From Bacteroidia bacterium (GTDB taxonomy: Bacteria; Bacteroidota; Bacteroidia; Bacteroidales; GWF2-35-48), in assembly GCA_016212695.1 (NCBI GenBank), contig JACREX010000222.1, positions 1-33,876 on the forward strand: a stretch of 33,876 nucleotides of DNA, written 5' to 3'. Positions 17,662-26,080 of this stretch are shown piece after piece. How positions within the stretch are numbered: the first letter of the stretch is position 1; every line of letters starts with the position of its first letter. Below the pieces are notes generated by a model that was not told where the DNA came from, ran no database searches, and was given only the letters and a program-made list of their open reading frames with translations. The translations under genes and the position numbers were made by a program.

Positions 17662-17750
17662 GTTAATTAGTCTGCAAAATTAATTATTTTTTTTAATTTT
17701 TACAAAGTCTTTCGAAAAAGAATTTTTCTGTTTCTTACGAATTTTCTGTG

Positions 17751-19547
17751 TTATTCTTTAGGCATTTTGTAATGATCGCCTGTTTCTTTTATGATTCTCT
17801 CATACCACTCCTGCGGATAAGCCGGATGCTTCGGGTGTTTTGAAAGCGGGTGTACGGTTCCGTTCAACTCGAATTTCCCGTCTTTCTCATGTTTTACGTT
17901 TCCATCCATATATTTTACAAACAAATATTGCCCTAATTTTTCCCAGCGCTTGGTGGTCATGTCGCCCTGCTCGACAGAAAATTTCGTGATCGTATTTATG
18001 GCTTCTTCTTTATTCGATTTATACAGGTCTCCGGCTTTTTTATCAATATCCGGTACCGCTTTCATAAATCCATCTTCGAGTTCAGTTTGCACCTTTTTAA
18101 TATCAACAATTATATCGCTGTAACGCGTATAAGCAAAATTAGCAACCCAGTTAAACACCCAAAATGCGGAGTTCCATGTGAATTCTGTCATGCTTCCGTT
18201 GCCTTCCTTAAACGTTTCAGGAACTTTTGTAATCCCGCAATACATGGGAACATAGACTGTGCTATACGTATCGTCAACGCCAAACCAGTTGATTCCTCCA
18301 ATGGGGTTTGGCAACCATCCCCGCGATTGGGCAACAAATGAATATCCGGTTTGCTGGGTTGATATGGCTCTTTCGTGAATATAGCCTATGGTATCGAGAG
18401 TTTGTTTGTTAATATAATTCCATGTCATCGGTCTCCAGCGGTAGGGGCATTTGAAAGGTCCTGCGCCAACATCTTTGGTCATGTCGAAAAATGTTCCGGT
18501 AAAATGGTCTCTCATCATCTCCATGATATCTTTTACGGTTACTTTTTTATCCGGCTTAATCCACAGAGGCATCCGTGTCTTGCTCTTTCCAAGCAGATAA
18601 GACATATATTTATCCATTTGTGAATTTACTTTCCGGAATCCTGCCCAAACCCTGGATTCGCAAAAACGAATGGCGCCATAATCAACTAATTTGCCTGTTT
18701 CGTCCCATAAAGGAGCATACGCATCAGAAAAGCTGAATTCTTCGTCTTTACCTTTGAAATAACCTTTTTCTCTTGCAAAAGAAATTACATCGGATGCATA
18801 AACCACCTCAACATCCGGATTGAAAATTTTATTTAAATTCTTTGAGGAAATGGATTTTTTCCCGTCTTCAAGCGGAAAGGTTGTAATCCTGGGATGATTT
18901 GCATGGCCTGAAATACAACCGTCTGGAATGCGATAGGCAACCCATACGGCGCCCTTGCTGTCTGTCGTTTTTGCAGTTTTATTATTTTTATCTTTTAATG
19001 CTATATAATCCGGCCCCTTGCTTATCATTTCAAGAATCCATACTTCATTTGCATCGGAAACCGAAAAAGATTCTCCTTCGCTGCAATAACCATATTCTGC
19101 AACTAATTCGGCTATCACCTTAATGGCTTCCCGCGCTGACTTCGATCTTTCAAGGGCAAAATAAATCAATCCGCCATAATCAACGACTGCCGTTGTGTCC
19201 ACAAGTTCCTTGCGTCCTCCATAGGTTGTTTCTCCGATGGCAACCTGGTTTTCATTCATATTACCCACAACAGAAAATGTATGAGGAACCTGTTTGATCT
19301 TTCCTAAGAATTTCCCTGTATCCCATTCATACACGTCTAACAGGGTGCCGGCAGGATAATCTTTGGCAGGCCTGTAATACAGTTCGCCATACAGGGTATG
19401 AGAATCTGCAGAATACGTAATCATACAGGATCCGTCTGTGGTTGCCCCCTTTGTGATAAGAAAATTTGTACATGCATAAATGGTTTGTGTAATTGTAAAA
19501 CTTAACAGCATTGCAATGATTCCAATGATAATTCTGGTATTTTTCAT
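17751..19547 (-). CDS. Peptidase family C69 (dipeptidase-like), exported
   Basis: The 598-residue protein starts with a signal peptide (MKNTRIIIGIIAMLLSFTIT) that ends just before YACTNFLI. In C69/Ntn-hydrolase dipeptidases the Cys following the cleavage point (here C26) becomes the N-terminal nucleophile. The following GATTDGSCMITYSADSH segment matches this family, as does GETTYGGR around residue 100. Such enzymes remove dipeptides or single residues from peptides, and the signal peptide places this one outside the cytoplasm. Length is usual for Bacteroidota members. The gene stands alone: a tRNA is on its 3' side, and the divergent aat is on its 5' side across a 292-bp gap. Confidence 0.88.
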   Translation of the reverse strand: MKNTRIIIGIIAMLLSFTITQTIYACTNFLITKGATTDGSCMITYSADSHTLYGELYYRPAKDYPAGTLLDVYEWDTGKFLGKIKQVPHTFSVVGNMNENQVAIGETTYGGRKELVDTTAVVDYGGLIYFALERSKSAREAIKVIAELVAEYGYCSEGESFSVSDANEVWILEMISKGPDYIALKDKNNKTAKTTDSKGAVWVAYRIPDGCISGHANHPRITTFPLEDGKKSISSKNLNKIFNPDVEVVYASDVISFAREKGYFKGKDEEFSFSDAYAPLWDETGKLVDYGAIRFCESRVWAGFRKVNSQMDKYMSYLLGKSKTRMPLWIKPDKKVTVKDIMEMMRDHFTGTFFDMTKDVGAGPFKCPYRWRPMTWNYINKQTLDTIGYIHERAISTQQTGYSFVAQSRGWLPNPIGGINWFGVDDTYSTVYVPMYCGITKVPETFKEGNGSMTEFTWNSAFWVFNWVANFAYTRYSDIIVDIKKVQTELEDGFMKAVPDIDKKAGDLYKSNKEEAINTITKFSVEQGDMTTKRWEKLGQYLFVKYMDGNVKHEKDGKFELNGTVHPLSKHPKHPAYPQEWYERIIKETGDHYKMPKE

Positions 19548-19688
19548 ATTTAATCCGGTTTAACTTTTTTGCAAAAATATAATATTAATCGACGATTCAA
19601 AGGATTTTAAGAACTAGAAAAAATAACTGCAGGGAAATTGATTGATCGTAAAAGGTTATTTATTTATACTGTATAGTAAAATTTAAAG

Positions 19689-19716
19689 CTCCAAACTCCA
19701 AATCCCAAGACCCATG
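19689..19716. repeat. 7-nt tandem array (CTCCAAA-type)
   Basis: Four consecutive 7-nt units: CTCCAAA, CTCCAAA, TCCCAAG, ACCCATG. The first two are identical and the later ones are degenerate. Confidence 0.5.
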
Positions 19717-19815
19717 CGAAAAACCGTTTGTAAGGAATCTTTTCCTTTGAATTTGGAATTCCTGCTTGCAGCAGGCAAGTATTTGTTATTTGATGCTAGA
19801 GATTAGGACTTTTAC

Positions 19816-19823
19816 TATTTTTG
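19816..19823 (+). promoter_or_regulatory. Probable aat -7 box (TATTTTTG)
   Basis: TATTTTTG matches TAnnTTTG and would start transcription about 10 nt before the aat ATG at 19840. A TTTG at 19789-19792 is 23 nt upstream, at the far end of the accepted spacing. Confidence 0.45.
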
Positions 19824-19839
19824 AAAACGGTTTATTATT

Positions 19840-20523
19840 ATGACATCTGCCATGATTAAAAATTCGATATTCCCGTATCCTTCACTTGCCAACGAAGAGG
19901 GTTTGCTTGCATATGGCGGAAATTTACAAACAGATACTTTATTACAAGCCTATTCATCCGGTATTTTTCCATGGTATTCCGAGGGTAACCCCATAATGTG
20001 GTGGTCGCCCGATCCACGGTTAGTATTATTTCCTAATCGGTTCAAAGTTTCAAAGAGCCTTATGCGGATTATAAAAAACCAAAAATTCTCTATAAAATTC
20101 GATACACAGTTTGAAAAAGTGATAACGTATTGCAGGAAAATAAAACGGAACGGGCAGGAAAGTACTTGGATAACAGGGGATATGCTGGATGCTTATTGCC
20201 GGCTTCATGAAGAAGGCTACGCTCACTCGGTGGAAGCATATTATAAAAACGAACTGGCCGGAGGGCTTTATGGCGTTTCATTGGGAAGGGCGTTTTTCGG
20301 AGAGTCTATGTTCCATACTGTGACCGATGCCTCGAAGGTAGCTTTGTTTTACATGGTTGAAGCAATAAAAAAATGGAAGTTTGTGTTCATAGATGCGCAG
20401 GTGTTCACAGAACACTTAGTTCGCATGGGGGCAAATACAATTCCAAGAGATGAATTTTTAAAATTGTTGAATAAAGCAATGCGATATGAAACAAAACGGG
20501 GGAAGTGGACAGATAAATTGTAG
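19840..20523 (+). CDS. aat: Leucyl/phenylalanyl-tRNA--protein transferase
   Basis: The 227-residue protein shows the Aat signature. It has FPYPSLANEEGLLAYGGNL near the start, then YSSGIFPWY and IMWWSPDPRLVL, and later the catalytic-domain segments EGYAHSVEAYY and LYGVSLGRAFFGESMFH. Aat transfers Leu or Phe from aminoacyl-tRNA to proteins with N-terminal Lys or Arg, marking them for ClpAP degradation through the N-end rule. Length is normal. Translation could also begin at the ATG four codons in (MIKNSIFPYP), which is more like the typical start. The gene is monocistronic and convergent with the receiver-phosphatase gene, 9 bp away. Confidence 0.95.
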   Translation: MTSAMIKNSIFPYPSLANEEGLLAYGGNLQTDTLLQAYSSGIFPWYSEGNPIMWWSPDPRLVLFPNRFKVSKSLMRIIKNQKFSIKFDTQFEKVITYCRKIKRNGQESTWITGDMLDAYCRLHEEGYAHSVEAYYKNELAGGLYGVSLGRAFFGESMFHTVTDASKVALFYMVEAIKKWKFVFIDAQVFTEHLVRMGANTIPRDEFLKLLNKAMRYETKRGKWTDKL

Positions 20524-20532
20524 CGTTTTAAA

Positions 20533-21903
20533 TTAAATTCTTACTCCTAAAATTGAAATATCATCAATCTGACTTTCTTCGCCTTTCCAGTTCTCAATAG
20601 TTTCTTCCAGAATTTCTTTCTGAGTATTCATGGGCTTTTCGTAGACGTTAAGTATTAGCTCTCTTAATTTTGAATATTTGAATTTTTTGCCTTTCGGACC
20701 GCCAAACTGGTCGGCAAATCCATCTGAGAAAATGTATAATGTATCGCCTTTGCTGATTAAAAATTTTTTATTTGTGAAGTCGTCCATTCTTTCATGAATT
20801 CCAATAGGCATGGGGTCGGGGAGTATTTCAAACAATTGAACATCTTCTGTTTCATTTTTTAATATAATACCGGGTTGCGATTCTTTCCGGAATTCGAGAT
20901 TCGGTACTTTTTTCCGGATCACCCACAACGGACTGTTTGCTCCTGAAAATACCAGGTGGTACACTTCTTTGCAAGTTCCGTTTTCGATCCAGATAGGATC
21001 GGGAATGAGGTCCAGCATAACAATGGCGATATCCATTCCGTCTTTTTGTTCACCGATAAAACCCTGTTGATGCAGGGAACTGATAATATTTTTTCGCAGG
21101 TTATTAAGAATAAAGGCCGGGTCAAATATATCCTGTTTATTTACTATTTCGTTAAGAAAGGCAATACCCAGCATGCTCATGAAAGCTCCCGGCACTCCAT
21201 GCCCGGTGCAATCGGCAACAGCAAAAATGAGATAATTTTTGAAAATCGTACCCCAGAAAAAATCACCGCTTACTACATCGCGGGGTTTAAATAGAATAAA
21301 ATAATCTCCCAGTACTTCATTCAAATGTTCGTTTCTTGGTAAGACAGCCTGTTGTATTCTTTTTGCGTAAAAGATGCTGTCCATAATGTTTTTGTTTTTT
21401 TCAGCCAGTTCGGCGGTCCTGTCTTTTACTTTTTGTTCTAATGTCTGGTTAAAAATTCTCAGTTCCTCATTCTGCTGTTCAAGTTTTTTATCCTGATAAA
21501 AACTTCGGATCGCTTCTTTAATGGTCATCACCAGGTCATGCGGTTCCCATGGTTTTGCAATATACCTGTACAGGCTTCCCTGATTAATCACATTGGTAAC
21601 TCCTTCCATGGTTGCCTGCCCGGTAAGCAGTATTTTTAATGATTTATCTGACCTTTTATGGAGAGAGATGAGCAGCTCGTCGCCCTTCATATCCGGCATG
21701 ACATAATCTGAAATCACAACAGGTATATCATAATTTTGGTCGGCCGTCAATTCATCATACAATTCCAACGCATCTTTTCCTCCTTCTGCAGTTTCGAGAA
21801 TGTATTCATCGCCAAAGGCGTGTTTTAGTTCTGTTTTTAAACTGTTTAAAACGATTTTTTCATCGTCAACGCATATGATTACAATCTTCTTCATAACCGC
21901 CAT
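20533..21903 (-). CDS. Response regulator with SpoIIE/PP2C-type phosphatase output
   Basis: The 456-residue protein begins with a receiver domain (about 1-130): acidic pair D13-D14, phosphoacceptor D66 in VVISDYVMPDMKG, the threonine of LLTGQA, and the lysine of IAKPW. A coiled-coil linker follows (about 135-170). The PP2C-like SpoIIE domain (about 185-456) has SGDFFWG, VADCTGHGVPGAFMSMLG, FSDGFADQFGG and DDISILGVR, which carry the Mn/Mg-binding aspartates. Phosphorylation of the receiver would switch a Ser/Thr phosphatase. No anti-sigma factor, antagonist or sigma gene is next to it, so its substrate is unknown. Start may be the internal ATG of MKKIVIICVDD (21894). It ends the five-gene minus-strand cluster. 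Confidence 0.9.
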   Translation of the reverse strand: MAVMKKIVIICVDDEKIVLNSLKTELKHAFGDEYILETAEGGKDALELYDELTADQNYDIPVVISDYVMPDMKGDELLISLHKRSDKSLKILLTGQATMEGVTNVINQGSLYRYIAKPWEPHDLVMTIKEAIRSFYQDKKLEQQNEELRIFNQTLEQKVKDRTAELAEKNKNIMDSIFYAKRIQQAVLPRNEHLNEVLGDYFILFKPRDVVSGDFFWGTIFKNYLIFAVADCTGHGVPGAFMSMLGIAFLNEIVNKQDIFDPAFILNNLRKNIISSLHQQGFIGEQKDGMDIAIVMLDLIPDPIWIENGTCKEVYHLVFSGANSPLWVIRKKVPNLEFRKESQPGIILKNETEDVQLFEILPDPMPIGIHERMDDFTNKKFLISKGDTLYIFSDGFADQFGGPKGKKFKYSKLRELILNVYEKPMNTQKEILEETIENWKGEESQIDDISILGVRI

Positions 21904-21936
21904 TAAATTAGATAATATTGCTTTTTGTTCATTGAT

Positions 21937-22332
21937 TTATAATTTTTCCAGACCTTCAATGATCGTGTTTGTCAGATATTCTTCACTCCATGGTTTGGCA
22001 ATGCATTTATGGAGGTTGGCATGTTTTTTCGCTCTTTCAACAGCGTTTTCATCAGCCTGCCCTGTAAGCATTATTTTAACAATCCTTGGGTGCTTCTCAT
22101 GCACTTTAATAAGAAATTCGTCTCCTTTAATTCCCGGCATCAGCCAATCGGATACAATAATTAAAATATCATTTCCGTCTCCGGCCAGTTCGTCAATAAT
22201 TTCCATCGCATCATCAGCGTTTTCCGCCATCTCGTAATTATAGGATTCTCCGAATTTTTGTTTTAACTGGGTTTTTAAACTGTTCAGCACTATCTTTTCA
22301 TCATCAACACAAAGTATAGCTTTTTTAGACAT
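21937..22332 (-). CDS. Stand-alone receiver (REC) protein
   Basis: The 131-residue protein consists only of a receiver domain: D10-D11 acidic pair, phosphoacceptor D62 (IIVSDWLMPGIKG), T90 (MLTGQAD) and K113 (CIAKPWS). It closely resembles the receiver of the next gene (both have VDDEKIVLNSLKT), so the two probably arose by duplication. With no output domain it is likely a phosphorelay intermediate or phosphate sink between the upstream kinase and the receiver-phosphatase. It lies 53 bp after the kinase gene and 33 bp before the phosphatase gene. Confidence 0.92.
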   Translation of the reverse strand: MSKKAILCVDDEKIVLNSLKTQLKQKFGESYNYEMAENADDAMEIIDELAGDGNDILIIVSDWLMPGIKGDEFLIKVHEKHPRIVKIMLTGQADENAVERAKKHANLHKCIAKPWSEEYLTNTIIEGLEKL

Positions 22333-22385
22333 AGACCGATGATTTTAACGTGTAATTTTATAAAATGAGACCATATAATTATGGT

Positions 22386-25211
22386 TTATTTTGGGAGCCA
22401 TACATAAAACGTTGTGTTACCGGGGGCGCTTTCAAAAGAAATAGCTCCGTTATGTTTTTGAATGATTTTTTTGACAATATCCAAACCTAATCCGCTGCCT
22501 TCGCCCGTCTTTTTTGTGGTGAAAAAAGGTTTAAAAATTTTTTCTTTTATCTCATCGGGAATACCTTTACCTGAGTCATTGAAGCATACTACCACCCATT
22601 GAGCCGGGTTGTTTTTTACATCTTCCGGAATGGTGCCGGTATTAATTTTTTCAGCATATGTGATTTTTACAGACAGGTTTCCTTTGTTGTCCATGGCCTG
22701 AATGGCATTATGCACAAGATTGGTCCAAACCTGGTTCAGTTCGTCAGGGAAACAGAATACGGGTTCATCAACATCATATACCCGCGTCACTTCAACGCCT
22801 TGCTTAAGGAGATTATGGTAAAGCGTTAAAACCGTTTCAACGCCTTCCTTCAGGTCTGATTTGATTTTTTCACCGGAACGGTCATATCGCGAGAATGATT
22901 TTAATGCAAATACAACTTTTGCTGCACGGTCTGCTGCGGTTTCGATGGTTTTACTGCTGCGCTGAAGGCCGCTAAGCATGTAAGCCATCTGTATAATATC
23001 TTTAGCATTGTCATCGGTTAGTAAAGAAAGGTAAGTCTCTATGTTTTCATAAATACCGCTATCTACCAGCAGGTCTGCTTTGTTGTGGGCATTTGCAATT
23101 TTTAACTCTTCAAGAACAGAAGTAAGATCGCGTCTGTATTTTCGTTCTTCTTTCGATGTGATGTTTTCATCCTTATGCATGGCTTTATCTAAAAGTGTAA
23201 AAAAGGTTTGTGTTTGATTTTCGTTAAGTTTACGGAAGAAGAAAGGCAATTCTTTAATAATGGTTTGAATATTGTTATTTATGTTGCCAACCGATGAGCG
23301 GATTGCTCCCAGCGGAGTGTTCACTTCGTGGGCCACGCCTGCAATGAGCTGTCCCAGGGCAGCCATTTTTTCTGATTCAATAAGCTGGTCCTGTGTCTCT
23401 TTTAATCGTGTAATATCTGATTCAATTACAACAAATCTTTTGAGCGAGCCATCTGCATTAAATACCGGGGTAAGGGTTGACTGAAACCAGATGAGCGCTC
23501 CGTCTGACCTTTTATATGAAGAATCATAGCTGACGGTCTTTTTTTCGCTGATACATTGTTCTATCTTATTTTTAATTTCATTATTACTGCTGGCCTTTAT
23601 TATATTTTTACCGTACATGGAACAGAATTCTTTCAGATTAATACCATACAGTTTGTGGAATCCTTCATTTACCCATTCGAAGTTTCCTGAAGCGTCTAAC
23701 AATGCAACAGAATTATCGGTTTCACTGGCAACGATAGACAGCATCTCGAGTTCTTTATTGATACGTTCCAGTTCGTCTCTCTGGGATAATATCTCTTCTT
23801 TTTGCTGCATAAGCTCTTCATTGAGTTCTACCAGGCTGTTCCTGTGAATTTCGATCTCTTCTTTCTGGGCGCTTATCTCAGAGTTTTTATCTTTCAGCGC
23901 GGAATTTAATTCGGAAAGATTGTCGCGTTGCGCTTCAATTTCTTCTTTTTGCTGCAGAATTTCAGTATTTTTAAGCTGGAGTTCCCGGTTGGCTTTTTGT
24001 TTTATTTTGTAGCTGCGGTAGATAAAGAAAATTAAAATAAGGATCAATAACAGAACAAATATGAAAAAATATAAAACTAATTTTTGCTTTTTTATCAGGT
24101 CAATGTTTTTACCAAGTATTATTTTTTGCTGCTCAATTTTTGCCTGACTGTCTTCAATATCTTTTTTTTGTGAAGACAATTTTTGATTTTGTTTGTCAAC
24201 TTCCTGCTGTTGTTTTTTTAATTGTAAGCCCTGATTTTTTATGTCCGATTGCTGATTTGCAATATCACCCTGTTGCTTTTGAATCCTTGACTCCTGATTT
24301 AAGATCAGGGCTACTTTTTCTTTCAGGGCGGTTTCTTTTTCATTAACATCATCGCTGAGTTTTGCCAAAGAAAGTTTTTGTTCATTGATTTCTTTCTTCT
24401 TTTGCTCAATTTCATTTTGTTTAAACGCGATACTGTTACTCAGGCTGTCAATGCTTTTTTTCTTTAAATCAATTTCTTTCTGCTGCTGGCTAAGCATTTC
24501 AATTTGACGTTCGACTTTTTCTTTTTCGCTTACAAGCGATACCTCCGATTGATGGAATTTAGACTCCCAGTCTTCTCCATAACGTTTTGTAATGGTCCAG
24601 ACTATAGGTAAGACAACAACACCTTTCGCCGTTACATTCTTTGAATTCATCTCAACATTATAAAGCAAGCTATTGGGAGGCCGAAAATTGATCATTGTCT
24701 TTTCGTTATGCAGGCTGTCGGTAATCACAACCGTTTGAAAGTTTTTAATTTTTTCATAAATTTTATCAATATCTTTATTCAATTCCGAACTCACATATAG
24801 AAGGTGAGTTGGTTCAAGATTTTCGATTTTATCGAAATAAACAACTTTTATAAAATTAAATTTTGTTACCATATTTACCACGCTGACTTTACTTGAGAGG
24901 TTTAAATTTCTGTACAGCGCGGTATCTGCTCCTACAACTCCTATTTTAAATATTCTTTTTGGAAATTTCTGGAAATTCTTATCTCTTTTCCAGATCATAT
25001 TGGCGGTAATGAAAAAGATGGTCTCGGTTTTCATGGCATTGCGTAATACCCCCTGAGCTTTTACTTCATTATTCGCAAGCGGAGGAGCACAAATGAAGAA
25101 TAAGGTAATGAAGACAGACATAAAGATTTTAAAGAAAATGCGCTTGAAAATAATGAAACGATTTGCGACAGAACGCACCTGCCCAATCATGAATTTTTGG
25201 CTGAACTTCAT
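22386..25211 (-). CDS. Sensor histidine kinase with N-terminal YfiR-like domain and PAS
   Basis: The 941-residue protein starts with a hydrophobic export/anchor segment (about 20-50). A YfiR-like (DUF4154) periplasmic domain follows (about 50-205). A long coiled coil rich in Gln/Lys/Glu reaches about residue 375, then a transmembrane helix (LVLYFFIFVLLLILILIFFI) and a second coiled coil. A PAS domain (about 497-610) precedes the HisKA helix with H628 (GVAHEVNTPLGAI). The ATPase domain has the N box (NLVHNAIQAM), DSGKGIP, FKPFFTTKKTGEGSGLGL. No attached receiver is present; two receivers are encoded immediately downstream. The PAS-HisKA-HATPase core looks intact. The signal sensed by the YfiR-like domain is unknown. 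Confidence 0.9.
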   Translation of the reverse strand: MKFSQKFMIGQVRSVANRFIIFKRIFFKIFMSVFITLFFICAPPLANNEVKAQGVLRNAMKTETIFFITANMIWKRDKNFQKFPKRIFKIGVVGADTALYRNLNLSSKVSVVNMVTKFNFIKVVYFDKIENLEPTHLLYVSSELNKDIDKIYEKIKNFQTVVITDSLHNEKTMINFRPPNSLLYNVEMNSKNVTAKGVVVLPIVWTITKRYGEDWESKFHQSEVSLVSEKEKVERQIEMLSQQQKEIDLKKKSIDSLSNSIAFKQNEIEQKKKEINEQKLSLAKLSDDVNEKETALKEKVALILNQESRIQKQQGDIANQQSDIKNQGLQLKKQQQEVDKQNQKLSSQKKDIEDSQAKIEQQKIILGKNIDLIKKQKLVLYFFIFVLLLILILIFFIYRSYKIKQKANRELQLKNTEILQQKEEIEAQRDNLSELNSALKDKNSEISAQKEEIEIHRNSLVELNEELMQQKEEILSQRDELERINKELEMLSIVASETDNSVALLDASGNFEWVNEGFHKLYGINLKEFCSMYGKNIIKASSNNEIKNKIEQCISEKKTVSYDSSYKRSDGALIWFQSTLTPVFNADGSLKRFVVIESDITRLKETQDQLIESEKMAALGQLIAGVAHEVNTPLGAIRSSVGNINNNIQTIIKELPFFFRKLNENQTQTFFTLLDKAMHKDENITSKEERKYRRDLTSVLEELKIANAHNKADLLVDSGIYENIETYLSLLTDDNAKDIIQMAYMLSGLQRSSKTIETAADRAAKVVFALKSFSRYDRSGEKIKSDLKEGVETVLTLYHNLLKQGVEVTRVYDVDEPVFCFPDELNQVWTNLVHNAIQAMDNKGNLSVKITYAEKINTGTIPEDVKNNPAQWVVVCFNDSGKGIPDEIKEKIFKPFFTTKKTGEGSGLGLDIVKKIIQKHNGAISFESAPGNTTFYVWLPK

Positions 25212-25276
25212 AAATTATGCTTTGGTTAATTTGCTTACCCGGTTTAGCAAAAGTTAAATTTTAAAAATTAAAAACG

Positions 25277-26077
25277 CTACTCTATCCCATTAATCCTATA
25301 TATAGAGAATTTATTTTCTTTAAAGATATAAAGTGTGTTTTTAAGCAGATTGGCCTGTACAATGTTTTTTATTGAATCCGGCAATTCGATAGTTGCCGTG
25401 GTTAGAAATTTGGTGTCGTATTTAAAGAGGAAATGATCTTGGTAATACAAGATTTTTCCGTCCAGAACCTGGAATTGCGGCGTATTTTTCAGGTCAACAG
25501 TTTTGTAATAGGCTCCGTATTTATCAAAAATGATGATCCCTGTTTCGGGAATATACATGTATAAATAATCGCTTTTTTCGATGAGAAATGCCGGCTTTTT
25601 ATCAGTAAAGATTACAGAATTTAGGTTTACGCTTTCTTGTTGTTTTTGCAGGTTCTTGTCGAAATACACTAATTGTTTCGACTGGCTGTTGAAAACCCAG
25701 AATCCGCCCTGTGCCGATGAACAGGCAATCTCGGCCATGTCCATTTTTATATCGTCTAATTTGATCGGGCTGCCGATTTCCGCAAGGTAATTATCGAGAA
25801 AAAGAACATGGTTGAAGTCTTTGTAGAAAAGCAGGATCCTGAACGGATCCGAAACATCGGCATAGCTTATGTAACCGAGATAACTGCTGCTGTATTCTTT
25901 TTCTTTTTCCCCGTTTTCATTATATTTTATAATGGTTTGATCTTTTATTATATAAATATTTCCCAGTGGATCAACCTTGAAATTTTTCCCCTTTACCTCC
26001 ACAGATTTGATAAAACTGATCTCAATCTGCCAACTGGCGGACATTAAAAAAATCAATGTCAGGATTACTGTCTTCAC
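25277..26077 (-). CDS. Exported beta-propeller-like protein, unknown function
   Basis: The 266-residue protein begins with a signal peptide (MKTVILTLIFLMSASWQ). The remainder is a run of short beta-strands with recurrent 'xPLGNIYIIKDxTIIKYNENG'-like turns (DPLGNIYII, DKYGAYYKTVDL, FDKNLQKQ), suggesting a six-bladed propeller or NHL-like fold. I do not recognise a named family. It begins 3 bp before the GH3 stop codon and is followed by the sensor kinase after 65 bp, so it probably belongs to the same transcription unit. It could supply a periplasmic ligand-binding partner to the kinase, but that is a guess from position only. Confidence 0.6.
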   Translation of the reverse strand: MKTVILTLIFLMSASWQIEISFIKSVEVKGKNFKVDPLGNIYIIKDQTIIKYNENGEKEKEYSSSYLGYISYADVSDPFRILLFYKDFNHVLFLDNYLAEIGSPIKLDDIKMDMAEIACSSAQGGFWVFNSQSKQLVYFDKNLQKQQESVNLNSVIFTDKKPAFLIEKSDYLYMYIPETGIIIFDKYGAYYKTVDLKNTPQFQVLDGKILYYQDHFLFKYDTKFLTTATIELPDSIKNIVQANLLKNTLYIFKENKFSIYRINGIE

Positions 26078-26080
26078 AAA

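Larger units (their letters stand above)
19548..19839. other. Divergent intergenic region with a period-7 array and the aat promoter
   Basis: This gap separates the C69 peptidase (leftward) from aat (rightward). It holds a 7-nt tandem array at 19689-19716, a GC-rich hairpin-forming segment (GCTTGCAGCAGGC, near 19764-19776), and a probable aat -7 box. I see no small gene. Confidence 0.55.

Noticed and set aside
16644-17750. csn2 or cas4 gene that would make the locus II-A or II-B
   Set aside because: No such reading frame exists between cas2 and the C69 peptidase; the locus is cas9-cas1-cas2 only, so II-C.
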